From: an uncultured Sphingomonadaceae bacterium
GTDB lineage: Bacteria > Pseudomonadota > Alphaproteobacteria > Sphingomonadales > Sphingomonadaceae
Length of the DNA stretch: 64,000 bases
Assembly (NCBI GenBank): GCA_903871605.1
Contig: CAIQHF010000001.1
Coordinates: 1-64,000, forward strand
Direction of reading: 5' to 3'
In this document: positions 60,126-64,000 of the stretch, in pieces
Numbering within the stretch: the stretch's first letter is position 1
Layout of the letters: each line of letters starts with the position of its first letter
Notes under the pieces: model-generated
What the model saw: the letters and a program-made list of their open reading frames with translations, nothing else
Database searches by the model: none
What the model was told of the DNA's origin: nothing
Position numbers and translations under genes: made by a program

Positions 60126-60770
60126 ATGCGTCTGCCTCCCGCCCGGGCGACGATCGCGATCGTCTGCATCACCGCGCTGGCCTGGCTCTCGGCCACCAGC
60201 GCGGGGCAAGACGAGCGCGTCGCGCTGCTCGCCGGCTTCATCCCGGCCCGCTGGACGTCGGGGCTCACGATCGCCGGCGCGGTGCCCGCCTGGCTGACCC
60301 CGCTCAGCGCCACGCTCGTCCACGGCGGACTGTGGCATGTCGCGTTCAACCTGCTGATGATCGGCTTTTGCGGGCGGCTGGTCGAGGCGTCGATCGGGCC
60401 GCTCTGCCTGGCGGTGCTCTACGTCGTCGGCGCCTATGCGGCGGCGGCGGCGCAGTGGCTGGTCGATCCGGCGAGCGTCGTCCCGATGATCGGCGCGAGC
60501 GGCGCGGGCTCGGCGGTGATCGCCGCCTATGCGCTTCTCTATAGCCGCCAGACCGTGCGCAACTGGGGGCCGATCCCGGGGAAGCTCATCCATGTCCTGT
60601 GGCTCGCGGCCGCCTGGATCGGGCTGCAGGCGCTGATCACGCTGAGCTCGGCGGGGCTGCCCGGGGTGCCGGCGGGGGACTCGATCGGCACCGCCGCGCA
60701 TGTCGGCGGGTTCCTTGCGGGGCTCGCGCTGGCGAGGCCCCTGCTGCTGTTCCGCTACCGCCGGGCCTGA
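60126..60770 (+). CDS. Rhomboid family intramembrane serine protease
   Basis: 214 residues with six predicted membrane helices. Catalytic Ser125 lies in Gly123-Ala-Ser-Gly126 and the partner is His192 in AAHVGGFLAGL. His66, His71 and Asn75 (HGGLWHVAFN) form the conserved second-helix motif. All elements of an active rhomboid are present; the substrate is unknown. It is probably co-transcribed with greA. Confidence 0.9.
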   Translation: MRLPPARATIAIVCITALAWLSATSAGQDERVALLAGFIPARWTSGLTIAGAVPAWLTPLSATLVHGGLWHVAFNLLMIGFCGRLVEASIGPLCLAVLYVVGAYAAAAAQWLVDPASVVPMIGASGAGSAVIAAYALLYSRQTVRNWGPIPGKLIHVLWLAAAWIGLQALITLSSAGLPGVPAGDSIGTAAHVGGFLAGLALARPLLLFRYRRA

Positions 60771-60773
60771 GTC

Positions 60774-61829
60774 TCAGTCTTCGCCGCGGGGCTTGGGATT
60801 GAGTTGCCCCCGCCGATACTCGCCCTGGCGCGCGAGCATCCAGCCCGGATATTCCGCGGGCAGGGCGCTGACCGCGTCGAGCGTCGCGAGATCGTCTGCG
60901 GTGAGCACCACCTTCGTCGAGGCGATATTGTCGTCGAGCTGCGCCTTGCGCTTCGCGCCGACGATCACGCTCGTCACCGCGGGCTGGTGCAGCAGCCAGG
61001 CGAGCGCGATCTGCGCGACCGACACCCCCTTGGCCTCGGCGATCGGCCGCATCGCGTCGATCACGGCATAGCCACGTTGCTTGTCGACCGGCGGGAAATC
61101 GAAGGTCGCGCGGCGGCCGTCTCCGCTCTTCTCGTCGTCGCGGCTGTATTTGCCCGAGAGAAAGCCGCCCGCGAGCGGGCTCCACACCATCAGCCCGACC
61201 TTTTCGGAGGTCAGCATCGGGACGACGTCGCGCTCGAGATCGCGCCCGGCGATCGTGTAATAGGCCTGCAGGCTCTCGAAGCGTGCCAGCCCGAGCCGCT
61301 CGGACGTGCCGAGCGCCTTGGCGATCTGCCAGGCCGCCCAGTTCGACACGCCGATATAGCGGACATGGCCGTGCTGGACGAGCGTATCGAGCGCGCGCAG
61401 CGTCTCCTCGATCGGTGTCGCGGGATCGACGCCGTGGATCTGATAGAGATCGATATGGTCGAGCTGGAGCCGCTTGAGGCTGGCTTTCACCGCGTCGATG
61501 ATGTGATAGCGCGACGCGCCGCGCGAATTGGGGCCCGTGCCCGTCTCGCCAAGGAATTTGGTCGCCAGCACGAACGTATCGCGCGGGAGCCCGAGATTCT
61601 TGATCGCCTGCCCGGTAATCTCCTCCGAGCGGCCACCGCCATAGACGTCGGCGGTATCGATGAAATTGACCCCGGCGTCGGTCGCCGTGCGGAGCAGGTC
61701 GTCGGCCTCGTCCTGCTGGAGGTTGCCGATGCTGCTCCACATCCCCTCGCTGCCGCCGCCGAAGGTCATCGTGCCCAGGCAGAGTTCGGAGACGAAAAGA
61801 CCGGTATTGCCGAGCCGATTGACGCGCAT
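60774..61829 (-). CDS. Aldo/keto reductase
   Basis: 351 residues, NADPH-dependent TIM-barrel oxidoreductase. The catalytic set is visible: FIDTADVYGGG with Asp and Tyr, LATKFLGETG with Lys, and HIDLYQIHG with His. RYIGVSNW and the C-terminal IVGAKRKAQLDDN cofactor loop also fit. It belongs to the YajO/tas-like branch. The aldehyde or ketone substrate is unknown. Its stop is three bases from that of the convergent rhomboid gene. Confidence 0.9.
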   Translation of the reverse strand: MRVNRLGNTGLFVSELCLGTMTFGGGSEGMWSSIGNLQQDEADDLLRTATDAGVNFIDTADVYGGGRSEEITGQAIKNLGLPRDTFVLATKFLGETGTGPNSRGASRYHIIDAVKASLKRLQLDHIDLYQIHGVDPATPIEETLRALDTLVQHGHVRYIGVSNWAAWQIAKALGTSERLGLARFESLQAYYTIAGRDLERDVVPMLTSEKVGLMVWSPLAGGFLSGKYSRDDEKSGDGRRATFDFPPVDKQRGYAVIDAMRPIAEAKGVSVAQIALAWLLHQPAVTSVIVGAKRKAQLDDNIASTKVVLTADDLATLDAVSALPAEYPGWMLARQGEYRRGQLNPKPRGED

Positions 61830-61946
61830 GGGGATGCTCCGGTGCTAGGATGACGCGCGAGATACCGCGCGGTACATAAATGGCGCACGGGACACGCCAC
61901 ACAAGTTGCCCGGGCGGCGAGACGACGCCCTGATGCGGCGATCCGA

Positions 61947-63353
61947 TCAGGCGTCCGCGGACTCGTCGCTGGTCTCGTCCTCGTCCGCGCCGATCAATAT
62001 GTCGGTGAAGCGCCGGCGCCACCACAGCACGTCCTCGCGCTCGATCGAATCCATCAGGATGCGCCAGCGTCGCTGCCGCTCGGCCTTGGGCATGGCGAGC
62101 GCCAGCGCGATCGCGTCGGACAGTTCCTCGGCGCTATAGGGATTGACCAGCACCGCCTCCTGCAACTGCAATGCGGCGCCGGCGAAGCGCGACAGGATCA
62201 GCACGCCAGGATCGTCGGGATCCTGGGCGGCGACATATTCCTTGGCGACGAGATTCATGCCGTCACGCAGCGGCGTCACGAAGCCGACGCGCGCGGCGCG
62301 GTAGATCCCGGCGAGCACCGGGCGCGGGAAGCCCTGATTGACGTAGCGGATCGGTACCCAGTCGATATCGGCATAGGCACCGTTGATCCGCCCCGACAGG
62401 CTCTCGAGCTGCGCGCGGATATGCTGGTAGCTGCCGACCTCGCCGCGCGACGGGGGGGCGATCTGGAGCAGGAAGACCTCCTTGCGCTGCTCGGGATGGT
62501 CGATCAGGAACCGCTCGTAGCCGAGGAACCGCTCCTCGAGCCCCTTGGAATAATCGAGCCGGTCGACGCCGATGATCAGATCGCGGCCATCCGCGCTGTC
62601 GCGGATGCGGCGATAGGTGAGCCGCGCGGTGGGGCTGGCGGCGGCGGCGACGAACTCCTTGGTATCGATCCCGATCGGGCAGGCGATCGCGATGACGTTG
62701 CGATCGCCGAGGCGGATCGCGCCGTCGTCGCCGAGCACGGCACCCATCTCGTTGACCGCATAATCGCGGAATGCGTCGAGCCAGTCCTCGGTATGGAAGC
62801 CGATCACGTCATAGGCGAACAGGGTGGCGACCAGCTCGGCGGCCTGCGGGAGCGAGGAGAGCAGGTTGCGCGGCGGCCAGGGAATGTGGAGGAAGAACCC
62901 CATCCGGTTCTCGCAGCCGCGCTGGCGCAGCTCCTGGCCGAGCGGGATCATGTGGTAATCCTGCACCCAGATGACGTCGTCGCCCTCGATCAGCGGGCGC
63001 ACCGTATCGGCGAAGCGCTCGTTGACGCGCTGATAGCCGTCGGCGAACCCGCGCTCGAACTCGGCGAGATCGATCCGGTAGTGGAAGAGCGGCCACAGCG
63101 TGCGGTTGGCGTAGCCGTTATAATATTCGTCGATATCCTGCTCTTCGAGGTCGACCGTCGCGGTAGTGACGCCCTCGTTACGCTGGAAGTTGATGTTGCC
63201 GGTGAACTCGTCGGTCCGCTCGCCCGACCAGCCGAACCACAGCCCCTTATATTCGCGCAGCGCCGCCTGGAAGGCGACCGCAAGGCCGCCCTGCGCGCCG
63301 CCCTGCGCGCTCGGCGCGGAGACGCGATTGGAGATGACGATCAGCCGGCTCAC
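61947..63353 (-). CDS. otsA: Alpha,alpha-trehalose-phosphate synthase (UDP-forming)
   Basis: 468 residues. Joins UDP-glucose and glucose-6-phosphate to trehalose-6-phosphate. It is a GT20 enzyme: [12 protein letters not shown] and [11 protein letters not shown] at the start, [41 protein letters not shown] and [15 protein letters not shown] are standard. The C-terminus is acidic. It starts 10 bases after the GH15 gene, with which it forms an operon; a phosphatase (otsB) would be expected further upstream, beyond the window edge. Confidence 0.96.
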   Translation of the reverse strand: MSRLIVISNRVSAPSAQGGAQGGLAVAFQAALREYKGLWFGWSGERTDEFTGNINFQRNEGVTTATVDLEEQDIDEYYNGYANRTLWPLFHYRIDLAEFERGFADGYQRVNERFADTVRPLIEGDDVIWVQDYHMIPLGQELRQRGCENRMGFFLHIPWPPRNLLSSLPQAAELVATLFAYDVIGFHTEDWLDAFRDYAVNEMGAVLGDDGAIRLGDRNVIAIACPIGIDTKEFVAAAASPTARLTYRRIRDSADGRDLIIGVDRLDYSKGLEERFLGYERFLIDHPEQRKEVFLLQIAPPSRGEVGSYQHIRAQLESLSGRINGAYADIDWVPIRYVNQGFPRPVLAGIYRAARVGFVTPLRDGMNLVAKEYVAAQDPDDPGVLILSRFAGAALQLQEAVLVNPYSAEELSDAIALALAMPKAERQRRWRILMDSIEREDVLWWRRRFTDILIGADEDETSDESADA

Positions 63354-63363
63354 CGCATCGGCC

Positions 63364-64000
63364 TCACCGGATCGAGGTCCACGGCTTGGAGAGCATCACC
63401 GCGCAATTGATCATGCCGACCAGCGAATAGGTCTGCGGATAATTGCCCCACAGCTCGTTGGTCGCCGGATCGATATCCTCCGACAGCAGACCAGCCGTGG
63501 TCCGGCGTTTCAGCATTTCTTCGAACAATGCGCGCGCATCCTCTGTTCGCCCCGTCTGGTGCAACGCTTCGATCAGCCAGAAGGTGCAGACGTTGAACGC
63601 CGAGCTCGGTTTGCCGAAATCATCCTCGCTGTCGTAGCGCAGCATGTCGGTGCCGCGGCGCAAGCCCGTCTCCAGCGCGTAGAGCGTCGCGCGGTAGCGG
63701 CGATCCTGCGGGCTCAGGAAGCGCAGGTCGAGCAGCTGGATCAGGCTGGCGTCGAGATCGTCGCCCGCAAAGGTGGCGGAAAGACGCTGCGTGTCGGTGC
63801 GCCATGCCTTCTCGACGATCACCGCGTGCATCTGGTCGGCCCGGTCCTGCCAAAAGGCGGCGCGGGCCTCGAGGCCGAGCTTGTGCGCGGCGTTGGCGAG
63901 GCGGTCGCACGCCGCCCAGCACATCGCGGCCGAATAGGTGTGGACCGATTGCCGCGTGCGCAGCTCCCACAGCCCCGCATCGGGCTTGTCGTAGACGTCC
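63364..64000 (-). CDS. GH15 glycosidase, N-terminal part beyond window edge
   Basis: About 211 C-terminal residues are visible; the frame is open to base 64000. The sequence is the barrel end of a GH15 protein: an HTYSAAMCWAACDR helix, DDLDASLIQLLDLRFL, FGKPSSAFNVCTFWLIEAL and LSEDIDPATNELWGNYPQTYS. Adjacent to otsA, it could be a trehalase or another glucose-releasing enzyme. It is distinct from the complete GH15 gene at 13147. Confidence 0.9.
   Translation of the reverse strand, partial: DVYDKPDAGLWELRTRQSVHTYSAAMCWAACDRLANAAHKLGLEARAAFWQDRADQMHAVIVEKAWRTDTQRLSATFAGDDLDASLIQLLDLRFLSPQDRRYRATLYALETGLRRGTDMLRYDSEDDFGKPSSAFNVCTFWLIEALHQTGRTEDARALFEEMLKRRTTAGLLSEDIDPATNELWGNYPQTYSLVGMINCAVMLSKPWTSIR

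Overview
The window is chromosomal DNA of high G+C content from an alphaproteobacterium, most probably Sphingomonas or a close sphingomonad. The evidence is the alphaproteobacterial RcdA-type (DUF1465) protein, a DksA that lacks most zinc-finger cysteines, a ScfR/PccR-type regulator next to propionyl-CoA carboxylase, two YdcH/DUF465 proteins, a cyo quinol oxidase, and intergenic palindromes of the kind common in sphingomonad genomes. Coding density is high and most genes sit in short operons with 1-4 base overlaps. I saw no rRNA or tRNA genes, prophage, insertion sequence or CRISPR array.

Layout. 1-10 kb: a truncated repeat-domain protein, a Ser/Thr/Gly-repeat surface protein, dksA, a PilZ protein, two DUF465 proteins, a heat-shock Hsp20, RcdA-like DUF1465, a pterin dehydratase with a fumarylacetoacetase-family hydrolase, a membrane GGDEF-EAL protein and a CoA-ester lyase. 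10-20 kb: a SleB-like lipoprotein, zwf translationally coupled to a GH15 glycosidase, cyoABCD and a half-size YdcZ-type transporter. 20-31 kb: a propionate/methylmalonyl-CoA block (divergent ScfR regulator, pccB, thiolase, epimerase, methylmalonyl-CoA mutase, bioB, a LprI-like protein, pccA). It carries propionyl-CoA to succinyl-CoA and also encodes the enzyme that makes the biotin PccA needs. 31-40 kb: wecB with a 3-hydroxyisobutyryl-CoA hydrolase, rnr, an AI-2E family permease, dcd and a chemotaxis-like receptor. 40-50 kb: mfd and sdhE divergent from recG, a second PilZ protein, and tyrS divergent from anmK. 49-60 kb: the macromolecular-synthesis cluster (yqeY, GIY-YIG gene, dnaG, rpoD), then carA, an antisense DUF559 gene, carB, greA and a rhomboid protease. 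60-64 kb: an aldo/keto reductase, then otsA with an upstream GH15 gene cut by the window edge.

The most unusual feature is a set of short palindromic repeats, usually two near-identical hairpin arms facing each other. Besides lying between genes, they are read in frame inside housekeeping genes: at the N-terminus of bioB, inside the RNB region of rnr and in the interdomain linker of carA. One arm forms the C-terminal tail of the GIY-YIG protein, and that gene lies between two inverted arms of one family. A DUF559 (Vsr-like) nuclease gene separating carA from carB is flanked by another family. Arm-to-arm covariation in two families shows that the hairpins have been conserved as structures. This resembles Rickettsia palindromic elements and REP systems. 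A link to the two small nucleases is my inference, not shown by the sequence.
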